Part shown: positions 5,428-5,634 of the stretch, piece after piece
Position numbering within the stretch: the first letter of the stretch is position 1
How the letters are laid out: each line of letters opens with the position of its first letter
Assembly: GCA_025936195.1 (NCBI GenBank)
Contig: JAICTW010000219.1
Span: 1 to 5,634, forward strand
Reading direction: 5' to 3'
Source of the DNA: Flavisolibacter sp.
Lineage (GTDB): Bacteria; Bacteroidota; Bacteroidia; Chitinophagales; Chitinophagaceae
Length of the DNA stretch: 5,634 nucleotides
Made by a program: the position numbers and the translations under genes
Notes under the pieces: generated by a model
Told to the model about the DNA's origin: nothing
Seen by the model: the letters and a program-made list of their open reading frames with translations, nothing else
Database searches by the model: none

Positions 5428-5547
5428 TCCTTTAATATTTATAAAGTTTGATGCAAGGTTTTTACATCTCCGAGGCAAAAAATAATAAACAAGAATTCTG
5501 TCTTTTCTGCTGTTGATCTTTAGTGATTGCTGAGTATCTGAAATCAG

Positions 5548-5634
5548 TTATTGCCTTTGTACTACTAATACCTGGAACGTCCCAGGCATCATTCGTGGCC
5601 TTCCATTTTGCATATTGCTTGTATCAAAATCGGC
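5548..5634 (-). CDS. Possible 3' end of a gene running in from the window edge
   Basis: On the minus strand a frame is open from the window edge to a TAA at 5548-5550, giving 28 residues that end GTFQVLVVQRQ. The sequence (NGRPRMMPGTFQVL...) has a plausible protein composition with a strand-like C-terminus, and the two other minus frames contain stops. This is too short to identify or to be sure of. A gene here would converge on the 89-residue gene, leaving 120 bases (5428-5547) in which I see nothing but AT-rich sequence and a weak CTTTA/TAAAG hairpin near 5430. Confidence 0.35.
   Translation of the reverse strand, partial: ADFDTSNMQNGRPRMMPGTFQVLVVQRQ

Noticed and set aside
5451..5516. Short plus-strand ORF starting MQGFYISEAK
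   Set aside because: Only 21 codons, cysteine-rich end by chance, and no initiation signal or resemblance to a known peptide.
5571..5586. CCTGG/CCAGG hairpin near the window end, considered as a terminator
   Set aside because: Only five base pairs, no T-run on either side, and it lies within a possible coding frame.

Overview
The window looks like chromosomal DNA from a Bacteroidota bacterium, most likely close to Chitinophagaceae. This is inferred from protein families: a 288-residue RpoD-type sigma factor that begins MRQLTIT and has no long N-terminal region 1.1, several stand-alone RRM proteins, and a cold-shock-domain protein with the lysine-rich MARSKETFNK head. Base composition is moderately AT-rich. 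Starts mostly lack Shine-Dalgarno sequences and are preceded by A/T-rich leaders, as is usual in this phylum. No tRNA, rRNA, CRISPR, insertion sequence or phage gene was seen.

Layout. Positions 16-640 (minus) hold an RRM RNA-binding protein followed by a 100-residue protein of unknown function. Position 858-1724 (plus), divergent from these, encodes a divergent RpoD-like sigma factor. It converges on a 62-residue unknown protein (1754-1942, minus). Upstream of that lies a membrane di-iron fatty acid desaturase (2109-3215, minus). Next comes a compact minus-strand block, read from high to low coordinates: a canonical RRM protein (4459-4773), a strong hairpin terminator (4425-4449), a cold-shock-domain protein (3923-4369), a second RRM protein whose RNA-contact aromatics are all replaced (3618-3893), and a 98-residue unknown protein (3320-3616) starting one base after the previous stop. 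On the plus strand follow a doubtful 63-codon ORF (4832-5023), an 89-residue unknown protein (5158-5427) that may have an Sm-like pattern, and at the edge the possible 3' end of a minus-strand gene (5548-5634).

How they may work together. Three RRM proteins, one cold-shock-domain protein, a membrane-lipid desaturase and an alternative sigma factor lie within 5 kb. Family knowledge links CSD proteins and small RRM proteins to cold and RNA remodelling, and desaturases to membrane fluidity. The simplest reading is a cold or general stress adaptation neighbourhood. That is inference: nothing in the sequence proves co-regulation. The most interesting items are the RRM stripped of its RNA-stacking residues, the possible Sm-like small protein, and a short shared GD(D/N)DA motif between two otherwise unrelated small ORFs.
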